Assembly (NCBI RefSeq): GCF_026341275.1
Contig: NZ_JAIFZO010000002.1
Location: 2,581,264-2,645,263, forward strand
DNA length: 64,000 bases
Reading direction: 5' to 3'
DNA from: Streptomyces ortus
Lineage (GTDB): Bacteria > Actinomycetota > Actinomycetes > Streptomycetales > Streptomycetaceae
In this document: one piece after another, positions 22,708 through 33,532 of the stretch
How positions within the stretch are numbered: position 1 is the first letter of the stretch
Layout: each line of letters begins with the position of its first letter
Position numbers and translations under genes: made by a program
Notes under the pieces: model-generated
The model's input: only the letters and a program-made list of their open reading frames with translations
Database searches by the model: none
Told to the model about the DNA's origin: nothing

Positions 22708-24695
22708 TGGCCACTGCCACCGCTCCCGCTTCCCGTACGGGCCTGCCCGGCCTCCTCGGCTTCCTCAGGCGCCCGGCCGTCGGCAAGCTCGTCCTGCTCG
22801 CCGTCGTCGCGGCCGTCCTCGTCCCGCTGGCCGACGCCCGCTGGGCGAGCGGCAGTTGGCCGGCCGCCCTCACGGTCGACCTCACCGAACCCCTCGGCCG
22901 GGCCAGCACCTGGATCATCGACAACCGCGACAGCCACCCGCTGTTCCTCCACTTCTTCGGACACGTGTCGAACGCGGTCGTCCTGTCCGTCCGCGCCGTC
23001 TACCTCGTCCTGCTGGCCGCGGGCTGGGCGGGCGTCACAGCGGCGGCGGCCCTGGTCGCCTGGCGGGTGGCCGGGACGCGGCTCGCGCTCGGCACGGCCG
23101 CCGCGGTCCTGACCTGCGGGCTGCTCGGTATGTGGGTGCCCACCATGCAGACCCTCGCGCTCATGGTGATCGCGGTCCTCGTGTCCGTCGCCCTGGGCGC
23201 GCTGCTCGGCCTCGCCGCCGGGCTCTCCGACCGTACGTACCGCGCACTGCGACCCGTCCTCGACACCATGCAGGTGCTCCCGGCCTTCGCCTACCTCCTG
23301 CCGGTCGTCCTCGTCTTCGGCATCGGTGTCCCGGCCGCGGTGCTCGCCACCGTCGTGTACGCGGCCCCGCCCATGGCCCGCCTCACCGCGCTGGGGCTGC
23401 GCGGCGCCGACGCCGGGGTGATGGAGGCCGTCGAGTCCCTGGGTACCACCGCGCGGCAGCGGCTGTTCACGGCCCGGCTGCCGCTCGCCCGCAAGGAACT
23501 CCTGCTGGGCCTCAACCAGACCATCATGATGGCCCTGTCGATGGCCGTCATCGCGTCTGTCATCGGCGCGGGCGGCCTCGGTGACCGCGTCTACCAGGCA
23601 CTGGCCTCGGTCGACGTGGGCGCCGCGCTCGCCGCGGGCATCCCGATCGTGCTGCTCGCGATCGTCCTGGACCGGGTGACGGCGGCGGCGGGCTCGGCGG
23701 GCTCGGCGGGGGAGGGGCGCGAAGGGGGCGGCTCCCGTTGGACCGGCTGGAAGGGTTGGCCCGGCTGGGTCCTGGCCGCCGTCACCGCACTGGCCGTCGC
23801 GGTCGCCGCACGTCTGGCCGGCCGGCTCGACTGGCCCGAGACCTGGATCGTGCACATCGCCGAACCGGTGAACCGCGCGGTCGACTGGATGACGGACCAC
23901 CTCTACTCCGGCGTCCCCTACGTCGGCGGCACCGCCGACTGGGCGGCGCACTTCACCACCGGCGTCCTGAACCCGGTCCGCGACGGCCTGCAGTGGCTGC
24001 CCTGGTGGGCGGTCCTGCTGACCGTCGCCGCGCTCGCCTGGCTGATCGGCACCTGGCGCACCGCGCTGACCGCCGTCCTCGCGATGGCCGCGATCGGGGT
24101 GCTCGGCGTGTGGCAGCCGTCCCTCGACACGCTGTCGCAGGTCCTCGCGGCGGTCGCGGTCACCCTCGTCCTCGGCTTCGGGACCGCCGTCGCGGCGGCC
24201 AGGAGCGAGCGCTGCGAACGCCTCCTGCGCCCCGTCCTGGACGTCTTCCAGACGATGCCGCAGTTCGTCTACCTCATACCCGTCGTGGCGCTCTTCGGCG
24301 TCGGCCGGGCCCCCGCGGTCGCCGCCGCGGTCGTCTACGCGCTGCCCGCCGTCGTCCGCATCACCACGCAGGGGCTGCGCCACGTGGACCCGGCGGCCAT
24401 GGAGTCCTCGCGTTCCATGGGCGCGACCGGCTGGCAGCAACTGCGCCAGGTGCAGCTGCCGCTGGCCCGCCCCGCGCTGCTGCTCGCCGTGAACCAGGGC
24501 GTCGTCCTCGTCCTCGCCGTCGTCATCATCGGCGGTCTGGTCGGCGGTGGAGCGCTCGGTTACGACGTCGTGTTCGGCCTCGCCCAGGGCGACCTGGCCA
24601 CGGGGCTCGTGGCCGGCGCGGCGATCGTCTGCCTCGGCCTGATGCTCGACCGGGTCACGCAACCGACGCGTGGCCGTACGAAGAAGGGAGCCTGA
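22707..24695 (+). CDS. Betaine ABC transporter permease, two fused permease domains
   Basis: A 662-residue protein with two MetI-type permease domains in tandem. The first half (about 1-330) contains TMQVLPAFAYLLPVVLVFG and the coupling segment SLGTTARQRLFTARLPLARKE (split as seen). The second half (about 355-660) repeats these as FQTMPQFVYLIPVVALFG and SMGATGWQQLRQVQLPLARP. A Gly/Ser-rich linker joins them near residues 325-350. The usual OpuAB/ProW permease is a single domain used as a homodimer; here one chain supplies both halves. It overlaps the ATPase gene by 1 base and ends 1 base before the binding-protein start. Confidence 0.92.
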   Translation: MATATAPASRTGLPGLLGFLRRPAVGKLVLLAVVAAVLVPLADARWASGSWPAALTVDLTEPLGRASTWIIDNRDSHPLFLHFFGHVSNAVVLSVRAVYLVLLAAGWAGVTAAAALVAWRVAGTRLALGTAAAVLTCGLLGMWVPTMQTLALMVIAVLVSVALGALLGLAAGLSDRTYRALRPVLDTMQVLPAFAYLLPVVLVFGIGVPAAVLATVVYAAPPMARLTALGLRGADAGVMEAVESLGTTARQRLFTARLPLARKELLLGLNQTIMMALSMAVIASVIGAGGLGDRVYQALASVDVGAALAAGIPIVLLAIVLDRVTAAAGSAGSAGEGREGGGSRWTGWKGWPGWVLAAVTALAVAVAARLAGRLDWPETWIVHIAEPVNRAVDWMTDHLYSGVPYVGGTADWAAHFTTGVLNPVRDGLQWLPWWAVLLTVAALAWLIGTWRTALTAVLAMAAIGVLGVWQPSLDTLSQVLAAVAVTLVLGFGTAVAAARSERCERLLRPVLDVFQTMPQFVYLIPVVALFGVGRAPAVAAAVVYALPAVVRITTQGLRHVDPAAMESSRSMGATGWQQLRQVQLPLARPALLLAVNQGVVLVLAVVIIGGLVGGGALGYDVVFGLAQGDLATGLVAGAAIVCLGLMLDRVTQPTRGRTKKGA

Positions 24696-24696
24696 G

Positions 24697-25668
24697 ATGC
24701 GTACGCGTGTGACACGGACAAGGGGCGCGCTCGCGATCGGCTGCTCCTTGCTGGTGCTGTCGACCGGCTGCGGAGCCGCCGACATGACCAAGCAGTCCTC
24801 GCCCTTCGCCAACGCGCAGGGTGCGAGGACCGTGACCCTCTCCACGCAGTCCTGGGTCGGGGCGCAGGCCAACGTGGCCGTCGCGCAGTACGTGCTGGAG
24901 CACGAACTGGGCTATCGCGTCGACACCGTCCAGGTCGACGAGGTGCCCGCGTGGGACGCGCTCAGCCAGGGCAGGGTCGACGCGATCCTGGAGGACTGGG
25001 GGCACCCCGAGCAGCAACAGCGGTACGTCGAGGACAAGAAGACCATCGTCGACGGCGGCGGTCTCGGGGTCACCGGGCACATCGGCTGGTTCGTACCGAC
25101 GTACTTCGCGAAGCAGCACCCCGACGTGACGAACTGGAAGAACCTGAACAAGTACGCGGACCGGTTGCGCACCGCCGAGAGCGGCGGCAAGGGGCAGTTG
25201 CTCGACGGCTCACCGTCCTACGTCACGAACGACAAGGCGCTGGTGAAGAACCTGGACCTCGACTTCCAGGTGGTGTTCGCCGGTTCGGAGGCGGCGCAGA
25301 TCACGCAGATGCGGCAGTTCGCCAAGGAGAAGAAGCCGTTTCTCACGTACTGGTACTCGCCGCAGTGGCTCTTCGAGAAGGTGCCGATGACGGAGGTGAA
25401 GCTGCCCGCGTACGAGGAGGGCTGCGACGCGGATCCGGAGGCGGTCGCCTGCGCGTACCCGCACACGCCGCTCCGCAAGTACCTCAACGCGGACTTCGCG
25501 AAGTCCGGCGGCAGGGCCGCCGCGTTCCTGAAGAAGTTCAAGTGGACAACGGAGGACCAGAACGAGGTCTCCCTCCTGATAGCGGACCAAAAACTCTCCC
25601 CGGAGGAAGCGGCAAAGAGGTGGATGAGCTCGCATGAGCAAACATGGAGGAAATGGCTACCCCAGTAA
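24697..25668 (+). CDS. Glycine betaine-binding lipoprotein
   Basis: A 323-residue substrate-binding protein of the OpuAC/ProX type. The signal peptide ends in the lipobox LSTGC near residue 24, so it is anchored to the outer face of the membrane. Trp-rich family features such as STQSWVGAQANVAVAQ, LEDWGHPEQQQ and FLTYWYSPQWLF fit the aromatic box that binds quaternary amines. The ATG at 24697 is preferred to an in-frame upstream codon because the signal peptide begins there. It completes the transporter. Confidence 0.93.
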   Translation: MRTRVTRTRGALAIGCSLLVLSTGCGAADMTKQSSPFANAQGARTVTLSTQSWVGAQANVAVAQYVLEHELGYRVDTVQVDEVPAWDALSQGRVDAILEDWGHPEQQQRYVEDKKTIVDGGGLGVTGHIGWFVPTYFAKQHPDVTNWKNLNKYADRLRTAESGGKGQLLDGSPSYVTNDKALVKNLDLDFQVVFAGSEAAQITQMRQFAKEKKPFLTYWYSPQWLFEKVPMTEVKLPAYEEGCDADPEAVACAYPHTPLRKYLNADFAKSGGRAAAFLKKFKWTTEDQNEVSLLIADQKLSPEEAAKRWMSSHEQTWRKWLPQ

Positions 25669-25700
25669 CACCTCCTCCCGACCCGAACTCCACCCCACCC

Positions 25701-25737
25701 AGGGGCGCGGGGAACTGCGCAAAAGCCCCCGCGCCCC
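25701..25737. terminator. Dispersed repeat acting as a hairpin between convergent genes
   Basis: GGGGCGCGGGG (25702-25712) pairs with CCCCGCGCCCC (25727-25737) around AACTGCGCAAAAGC. The left arm is a copy of the window's dispersed repeat, and its position between two gene ends suggests a bidirectional terminator. Confidence 0.7.
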
Positions 25738-25766
25738 AGCCGATCACACCCCCACCGACCCCACCG

Positions 25767-26279
25767 TCACGCGTGCTGCCCCGCCGTATAGTGCCCCGGC
25801 ACAAGGCGACAGCTCACGCCGAACCGATTCCACGCGTTGATCACCGTGATCGAGGCGAGCAACTGGGACAGTTCGGCCTCGTCGAAGTGCCGCGCGGCGG
25901 TCTCGAACACCTCGTCCGGGACGAAGCCGTCCGTCAGCACCGTCACGGCCTCGGTCAGCGCGAGCGCCGCCAACTCCTTCTCCGTGTAGAAGTGCCGCGA
26001 CTCCTCCCACGCGTTGAGCTGCACGATCCGCTCGACGCTCTCACCCGCCGCGAACGCGTCCTTCGTATGCATGTCGAGGCAGAACGCACAGTGGTTCAGC
26101 TGCGAGGTGCGGATCTTCACCAGCTCCAGCAGCACAGGGTCGACACCCCGCCGCGCCGCCGCGTCCAGCCGGACCATCGCCTTGTAGACCTCGGGGGCGA
26201 ACTTCGCCCACTGCAGTCGGGGGGTGTCCTCGGAGGCGTACGAGGTGTCCTTCGCGGTGTCGTTCTCCGTCGTCGTCAT
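25767..26279 (-). CDS. Carboxymuconolactone decarboxylase / AhpD-like protein
   Basis: A 170-residue protein of the AhpD-like superfamily. The redox or metal-site motif CAFCLDMH (HCAFC) lies near residue 75, and the helices around VKIRTSQLN and ALTEAVTVL match the family core. Such proteins act as alkylhydroperoxidase partners or small-molecule isomerases. The ATG at 26279 gives a normal length; the listed frame opens 10 codons upstream. It is divergent from the MocR regulator with 47 bases between starts, which suggests that regulator controls it. Confidence 0.85.
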   Translation of the reverse strand: MTTTENDTAKDTSYASEDTPRLQWAKFAPEVYKAMVRLDAAARRGVDPVLLELVKIRTSQLNHCAFCLDMHTKDAFAAGESVERIVQLNAWEESRHFYTEKELAALALTEAVTVLTDGFVPDEVFETAARHFDEAELSQLLASITVINAWNRFGVSCRLVPGHYTAGQHA

Positions 26280-26326
26280 GCTGTCGACCCTACGAGCGAA
26301 CCAGCCCACGAGTATGGTCCATTTCC

Positions 26327-27760
26327 ATGGCTGGATCTTGGGCCACTTTCGGAGTGGATCTGCATGTCGACGTGGCGCGTACCGGCTCCGGCCTGCGCAG
26401 AGGCCTCACGGACGCGCTGCGGGAGGCGGTGCGCGGCGGACGGCTCGCACCGGGCGTCCGGCTGCCGTCCTCCCGCTCCCTCGCCGCCGACCTCGGCATC
26501 GCCCGCAACACGGTCGCCGACGCGTACGCGGACCTCGTCGCCGAGGGCTGGCTCACCGCACGCCAGGGCTCGGGCACGCGGGTGGCGCAGCGGGACGTAC
26601 CGGTCCCGGCCTCGCCGACGCGCAGGCCCCGGTCACCCCGGGGGCCCGCGTACGACCTGGTCCCCGGCACCCCTGACCTCGCCTCCTTCCCGCGCGGGGA
26701 GTGGCTCAAGGCCTACCGCCGGGCCCTCACCGCGGCACCGAACGACGCCCTCGGCTACGGGGATCCGCGCGGCCGTGTCGAACTGCGCACCGCCCTCGCC
26801 GGCTACCTCGCCCGAGCCCGTGGCGTACGCGCCGACCCCGAGCACATCCTCATCTGCTCGGGTTTCGTCCACGGGCTGATCCTGCTCGGGGAGGTGCTGC
26901 GGCGGCGGGGCGCGCGGACGCTCGCGGTGGAGTCGTACGGCCTCGACGTGCACTGGGACCTGATCGAGCGAGCGGGGCTGGAATCGGTGCCGCTGCCGTT
27001 CGACGAACTGGGCACGCGGACGGACGACCTGGCCGAACGCGGGCGTGGGAGCGGTGCACGCGCCGGCGGCGGCACCCTGGGCGGGGTGCTGCTCACGCCC
27101 GCCCACCAGTTCCCCATGGGCGTGCCGCTGCGCCCCGAGCGCCGAGCCGCCGTCGTCGACTGGGCGCGGCGTACGGGCGGGCTGATCCTGGAGGACGACT
27201 ACGACGGCGAGTTCCGTTACGACCGCCAGCCCGTGGGCGCGCTCCAGGGCCTCGACCCGGACCGCGTGGTGTACTTCGGCACCGCCAGCAAGGCGCTCGC
27301 GCCCGGCCTGCGCCTCGGCTGGCTGGTCCTGCCGCCGGACGTGGCGCCCGAGGTCATGGCGGCGAAGGGCGGCGCGGACTGGTCGTGCGGGGTCCTGGAC
27401 CAGCTGACCCTGGCGGAGTTCATCACCTCGGGCGCGTACGACCGTCATGTGCGTGCCTCCCGCCTCCGTTACCGGCGCCGCCGCGACCAGCTCGTGACGG
27501 CCCTGGCGGCCCGCGCCCCGTCGGTCACGGCCACCGGTATCGCGGCCGGCTTCCACGCCGTGCTGCGGCTCCCGCCCGGCACCGAGCAGTCGGTGGTCCG
27601 CGCGGCGGCCTGGCACGGCCTGGCCGCCCACGGCCTGACCCGTTACCGCCACCCGGCGGCCACGCTCCCCCCGACGGACGCCCTGGTGGTCGGCTACGGA
27701 ACCCCGTCGGACAGCGGCTGGCCGGGAGCACTGGAAACACTGTGCGCGGCGCTGCCCTAG
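26327..27760 (+). CDS. MocR/PdxR-type GntR regulator with aminotransferase domain
   Basis: A 477-residue fusion. Residues 15-85 form a GntR winged helix (LPSSRSLAADLGIARNTVAD, then GWLTARQGSGTRV). Residues 110-470 are a fold-type I aminotransferase domain with the PLP lysine in FGTASKALAPGLRLGW and EDDYDGEFRYDRQPVGAL. Such regulators sense PLP or amino acids. No clear ribosome-binding site precedes the ATG, and TATGGT at 26313-26318 sits 9 bases upstream, so the transcript may be leaderless. It is divergent from the AhpD-like gene. Confidence 0.9.
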   Translation: MAGSWATFGVDLHVDVARTGSGLRRGLTDALREAVRGGRLAPGVRLPSSRSLAADLGIARNTVADAYADLVAEGWLTARQGSGTRVAQRDVPVPASPTRRPRSPRGPAYDLVPGTPDLASFPRGEWLKAYRRALTAAPNDALGYGDPRGRVELRTALAGYLARARGVRADPEHILICSGFVHGLILLGEVLRRRGARTLAVESYGLDVHWDLIERAGLESVPLPFDELGTRTDDLAERGRGSGARAGGGTLGGVLLTPAHQFPMGVPLRPERRAAVVDWARRTGGLILEDDYDGEFRYDRQPVGALQGLDPDRVVYFGTASKALAPGLRLGWLVLPPDVAPEVMAAKGGADWSCGVLDQLTLAEFITSGAYDRHVRASRLRYRRRRDQLVTALAARAPSVTATGIAAGFHAVLRLPPGTEQSVVRAAAWHGLAAHGLTRYRHPAATLPPTDALVVGYGTPSDSGWPGALETLCAALP

Positions 27761-28098
27761 ACCGGCCGGACCCCTCGGTTCCGCCGTCCCCCCGTCACCC
27801 CGTCACCCCGTCCCCTCGTCACTCCATACCGCCACTGACGGACGGCCCGCAGGAACAGAGCGGCGTCCACACGGGAAGCCGCGGCAGCGGTCCCGGTGCC
27901 CGGCCCGGCCGCCCGCGCGGCGACCGCCTGCAGCACCGTCGCCGTCCCGAAACACACCCCCTAGTGCCCACAGCATTCCAAAGAGCACAAAGTGACTTTA
28001 GGGGAGCGAGAGTTGGGGTAGCCGCTTGTACAAGCAGGGCACGTGATCTTTACGCTGTGACTGACGGGCCCGCCGGACGGGCCGGACGGGGGAGAGAC
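27761..28098 (+). other. Intergenic region before the lipoprotein gene
   Basis: No gene is supported. CTTGTACAAG (28025-28034) is a 10-base palindrome; TTGTAC inside it with TACGCT at 28051-28056 (19 bases apart) could be a promoter for the lipoprotein gene. The rest is C-rich repeats (CCCCGTCAC, 27788-27816). Confidence 0.45.
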
Positions 28099-28458
28099 AT
28101 GGCAGAGCAGCGCAGAAGACTTCGGTCCAGCACGGTCGTACTCGGTGGCATGGGCGTCCTGGCGACGGCCCTCACCTCCTGCGGGTCCGATCCCGACCGC
28201 CGCTGTGTGGACCGCGACAGCTACGACTACACGGGCGGCTACAAGGTCGTCGCCGACAAGAACTGCGCGTCCGGCTCCTCGTCGGCGGGCAAGAAGCGCG
28301 GGACGGGCGGCACCGGCAGGAGCGGCGGGACCGACGCCGCCTGGTACTACGACGCCGACGTCTCTGGCGGCCGTGCCGAGGACGGCACCTTCAGCCGCAG
28401 CGAGGCCGTCGACCGGGGCGGCTTCGGCTGCTCGGACTCCGGCAGCGGCGGCGGCTGA
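28099..28458 (+). CDS. Small lipoprotein with C-terminal RGGFG, possibly YgiB-like
   Basis: A 119-residue protein with a signal peptide and the lipobox LTSC near residue 28. The exported part has Cys pairs (RRCVDRDSYDY, ADKNCASGSS), a Gly/Ser linker and the ending RSEAVDRGGFGCSD. Just downstream is a glutathionylspermidine-synthase-like gene. In Escherichia coli the YgiC synthase-like protein is paired with YgiB, an exported DUF1190 lipoprotein that, as I recall, also ends with an RGGFG motif. The match here is short, so the relationship is tentative. The ATG has GGGAGAG upstream. Confidence 0.7.
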   Translation: MAEQRRRLRSSTVVLGGMGVLATALTSCGSDPDRRCVDRDSYDYTGGYKVVADKNCASGSSSAGKKRGTGGTGRSGGTDAAWYYDADVSGGRAEDGTFSRSEAVDRGGFGCSDSGSGGG

Positions 28459-28468
28459 CCGCGACGCG

Positions 28469-28615
28469 GACCGCCCTGACGGACCGCCCTGACGGACCGC
28501 CCTGACGGACCGACGTACCGACGGGCCGTTGTACTGACGGCCCGATGTACTGACGGCCCGATGTACTGACGTATCGAACGCTGACGCACCGACGCACCGA
28601 CGCGCTGACGGACTA
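28469..28615 (+). repeat. Imperfect CTGACGGACCG-type tandem repeats
   Basis: Units such as CCCTGACGGACCG (three copies) and GATGTACTGACGGCC (three copies) fill the space between the lipoprotein and synthase genes. They are non-coding and may be slippage products. Confidence 0.75.
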
Positions 28616-28628
28616 CGGACACACCACT

Positions 28629-29828
28629 GTGGAACGCCGAACCATGCAACCCCGCCCCGGCTGGCAGCGGACAGTCGAGGACCAGGGCCTCATCTACCCC
28701 CTCACCCGCTACCCCGACGACTCCCTGCGCCCCTACTGGGACGAGTCCGCCCACTACGTCTTCTCCCTGCCCGAGGTCGAGGCCCTGGAGGAGGTCGTCG
28801 GGGAACTCCACACGATGTGCCTGGCCGCCGCCGAGTACATCGTCACCGGGAACCGCCTCGCCGACCTCGGGATCACCGACCCGCGGGTGGCGGAGACGGT
28901 CGCCGAGGCCTGGCGCCGCCGCGCCGAACTGCCCTCTCTGTACGGGCGTTTCGACCTCCGCTACGACGGCACGGGCCCGGCGAAGCTCCTGGAGTACAAC
29001 GCCGACACCCCGACCTCGCTCGTCGAGGCCGCGAGCCCCCAGTGGTTCTGGATGGAGGAACGTTTCCCCGGCGCCGACCAGTGGAACTCCCTCCACGAAC
29101 GGCTGGTCGAGGCCTGGCGGAAGCAGGCCCCCCTCCTCCCGCCGGGCAGCCCCCTCTACTTCGCGCACTCCGCCGCCGACGAACTCGGCGAGGACCTCAT
29201 GACGGTCGGCTACCTGAAGGAGACCGCGGAACAGGCCGGGCTCGACACCGCCTGGATCGCGATGGAGGAGATCGGCTGGGACCGCCTCTCCGGACGTTTC
29301 GTCGACAAGCGGCTCCGCTTCATCCGCAGCTGCTTCAAGCTCTACCCCTGGGAATGGCTCACCACCGACCGCTTCGCCGCGCACGTCCTGGACACCCTCG
29401 ACAACGGCGGCGGCACGGGTACGACGATGTGGATCGAGCCCGCCTGGAAGATGCTGCTCAGCAACAAGGCCCTCCTCGCCATCCTCTGGGAGCTGTACCC
29501 CGACCACCCGAACCTCCTCCCGGCCTACCTCGACGGCCCCCGCGAACTGGCCACCACCACCGGATACGTGGCCAAGCCCCTCCTCGGCCGCGAGGGCGCC
29601 GGCGTCACCGTCCACGAACCGGCGCCTGGTCCCGTCCCCGTCCCCCTCGCCGTCCGGGAGGAGGCCTGCTGCTACCAGGAGCTGGCACCCCTGCCGTCCT
29701 TCGACGGCAACCGGGTCGTCCTCGGCGCCTGGGTCGTCGGGGACGAGCCGGCCGGCCTCGGCATCCGCGAATCGTCCGGGCTGGTGACGGACGAGTACGC
29801 GCGCTTCCTGCCGCACGTGATCCTGTGA
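28629..29828 (+). CDS. Glutathionylspermidine synthase-like ATP-grasp enzyme
   Basis: A 399-residue protein of the glutathionylspermidine synthase (GSP synthase) family. It contains GRFDLRYDGTGPAKLLEYNA, AKPLLGREGAGVTVHE and IEPAWKMLLSNKALL, which are ATP-grasp and substrate-binding signatures. The amidase domain of E. coli GspSA is absent, as in the YgiC/YjfC subfamily. Actinomycetes make mycothiol rather than glutathione, so the true substrate is unlikely to be glutathionylspermidine. GTG at 28629 or ATG at 28644 may be the start. It sits downstream of the small lipoprotein and ends in a 19-bp terminator stem. Confidence 0.85.
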   Translation: MERRTMQPRPGWQRTVEDQGLIYPLTRYPDDSLRPYWDESAHYVFSLPEVEALEEVVGELHTMCLAAAEYIVTGNRLADLGITDPRVAETVAEAWRRRAELPSLYGRFDLRYDGTGPAKLLEYNADTPTSLVEAASPQWFWMEERFPGADQWNSLHERLVEAWRKQAPLLPPGSPLYFAHSAADELGEDLMTVGYLKETAEQAGLDTAWIAMEEIGWDRLSGRFVDKRLRFIRSCFKLYPWEWLTTDRFAAHVLDTLDNGGGTGTTMWIEPAWKMLLSNKALLAILWELYPDHPNLLPAYLDGPRELATTTGYVAKPLLGREGAGVTVHEPAPGPVPVPLAVREEACCYQELAPLPSFDGNRVVLGAWVVGDEPAGLGIRESSGLVTDEYARFLPHVIL

Positions 29829-29873
29829 CCCACGGCAGGGGCGGCCCGGCCCGGCCGCCCCTGCCGTGGGTCA
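29826..29873 (+). terminator. Strong terminator after the GSP synthase-like gene
   Basis: A 19-bp perfect stem runs from the stop codon at 29826-29844 to 29855-29873, with a 10-base loop. It separates this gene from the glyA riboswitch. Confidence 0.9.
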
Positions 29874-29925
29874 CATGGTGGACGGCGAGATCTCCCTCCG
29901 GAGCGCTTTCGGTACGCTGATCCAC

Positions 29926-30010
29926 GGGCCGTGACTGGCGCGCTGGGATGGGATCGACCATCGGGGAGCGGCCCGGGAACCGTGTGCCGTGCGCCTGGGC
30001 CGAACCGTGA
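29926..30010 (+). promoter_or_regulatory. ZTP (pfl) riboswitch upstream of glyA
   Basis: The leader contains GTGACTGGCG, then GGGATCGACCATCGGGGAGC and, after a variable stem, GCGCCTGGGC. These are the conserved blocks, in order, of the pfl motif that binds ZTP/ZMP and turns on one-carbon and purine genes when 10-formyl-THF is short. The spacing to the glyA ATG (about 30 bases) suggests control of translation initiation or of a terminator, though no clear terminator is seen between them. Identification is from memory of the consensus, not from a covariance search. Confidence 0.85.
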
Positions 30011-30038
30011 ACGCCGAACGCCACGTCCGGAGGCCGTC

Positions 30039-31493
30039 ATGTCAGAATCCCGCGCACCCCTCTCCACCGAGTCCACCGCCTTCCGCAGCGCCCTCGAAGT
30101 GATCCGCGCCGTCGAACCCCGGATCGCCGACGCCATCGGGCAGGAGGTCGCCGACCAGCGCGAGATGCTCAAGCTGATCGCCTCCGAGAACTACGCCTCC
30201 CCGGCCACCCTCCTCGCGATGGGCAACTGGTTCAGCGACAAGTACGCGGAAGGCACCGTCGGCCGCCGCTTCTACGCGGGCTGCCGCAACGTGGACACCG
30301 TCGAGGCCCTCGCCGCCGAGCACGCCCGCGAGCTCTTCGGCGCCGAGCACGCCTACGCCCAGCCGCACTCCGGCATCGACGCCAACCTCGTCGCCTTCTG
30401 GGCCGTACTCGGTCAGCGTGTCGAGGTCCCCGCCCTGGAGAAGGCCGGCGTCCGCAACGTCAACGACCTCTCCGAGGCCGACTGGGCCGAGCTGCGCCGG
30501 GCCTTCGGTAACCAGCGCATGCTCGGCATGTCCCTGGACGCCGGCGGCCACCTCACTCACGGCTTCCGCCCGAACATCTCCGGCAAGATGTTCGACCAGC
30601 GTTCCTACGGCACCGACCCCACCACCGGCCTCATCGACTACGAGGCGCTGCGCGTCACCGCCCGCGAGTTCAAGCCGATGATCATCGTCGCCGGCTACTC
30701 CGCGTACCCCCGGCTCGTGAACTTCCGGATCATGCGCGAGATCGCCGACGAGGTCGGCGCCACGCTCATGGTCGACATGGCCCACTTCGCGGGACTCGTC
30801 GCCGGCAAGGTCCTCACCGGGGACTTCGACCCGGTCCCGCACGCCCAGATCGTCACCACGACCACCCACAAGTCGCTGCGTGGCCCGCGCGGCGGAATGG
30901 TGCTGTGCGACTCGTCGCTCGCCGACCAGGTCGACCGCGGCTGCCCGATGGTCCTGGGCGGCCCGCTCCCGCACGTCATGGCCGCCAAGGCGGTCGCCCT
31001 CGCCGAGGCGCGCCGTCCCGAGTTCCGCGACTACGCCCAGGCCGTCGTCGACAACGCCCGCGCCCTCGCCGAGGGCCTGATGCGGCGCGGTGCCACGCTG
31101 GTCACCGGCGGCACGGACAACCACCTCAACCTCATCGACGTGGCTTCCTCCTACGGTCTCACCGGCCGCCAGGCCGAGTCGGCCCTGCTCGACTCGGGCA
31201 TCGTCACCAACCGCAACGCGATCCCCGCCGACCCGAACGGCGCCTGGTACACCTCGGGCATCCGGATCGGTACGCCCGCGCTGACCACCCGGGGTCTGGG
31301 GGCCGCCGAGATGGACGAGATCGCGGGCCTCATCGACCGCGTCCTCACCACCACGGAAGCGGGCACCACCAAGAAGGGCGCCCCCTCCAAGGCCCAGCAC
31401 ATCCTCGACGCGAAGGTCGCGGACGAGATCTCGCACCGCGCGACCGACCTCCTGACCGGTTTCCCGCTGTACCCGGAGATCGACCTCGGCTGA
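30039..31493 (+). CDS. glyA: Serine hydroxymethyltransferase (long form)
   Basis: A 484-residue PLP enzyme that converts serine and THF to glycine and methylene-THF. Signatures are [34 protein letters not shown] and the PLP lysine in [15 protein letters not shown]. It is about 50 residues longer than most bacterial SHMTs. The extra residues include a segment around [20 protein letters not shown] between the N-terminal domain and the usual [12 protein letters not shown] motif. The ATG at 30039 is preferred because the riboswitch occupies the region upstream. Control by ZTP fits its role in supplying one-carbon units. Confidence 0.96.
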   Translation: MSESRAPLSTESTAFRSALEVIRAVEPRIADAIGQEVADQREMLKLIASENYASPATLLAMGNWFSDKYAEGTVGRRFYAGCRNVDTVEALAAEHARELFGAEHAYAQPHSGIDANLVAFWAVLGQRVEVPALEKAGVRNVNDLSEADWAELRRAFGNQRMLGMSLDAGGHLTHGFRPNISGKMFDQRSYGTDPTTGLIDYEALRVTAREFKPMIIVAGYSAYPRLVNFRIMREIADEVGATLMVDMAHFAGLVAGKVLTGDFDPVPHAQIVTTTTHKSLRGPRGGMVLCDSSLADQVDRGCPMVLGGPLPHVMAAKAVALAEARRPEFRDYAQAVVDNARALAEGLMRRGATLVTGGTDNHLNLIDVASSYGLTGRQAESALLDSGIVTNRNAIPADPNGAWYTSGIRIGTPALTTRGLGAAEMDEIAGLIDRVLTTTEAGTTKKGAPSKAQHILDAKVADEISHRATDLLTGFPLYPEIDLG

Positions 31494-31527
31494 GTTCCCC
31501 GGCCACCCGGCCACCCGGCCGTCCGTC

Positions 31528-33419
<1,892 letters not shown>

Positions 33420-33532
33420 TCGCCGGGACGAGACCAGGACAACACCGGCACGACATCCGGAACGGGCCCGCACCGCCGTACAGTCGATAGCCGAACCGGC
33501 GGCGGCCCTCGCCCGACCGGAACGAAGACACG

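Noticed and set aside
22347..24872. 841-codon minus-strand open frame opposite the permease
   Set aside because: It lies opposite a clear ABC permease, and its composition (His/Asp/Gly/Arg) is typical of shadow frames.
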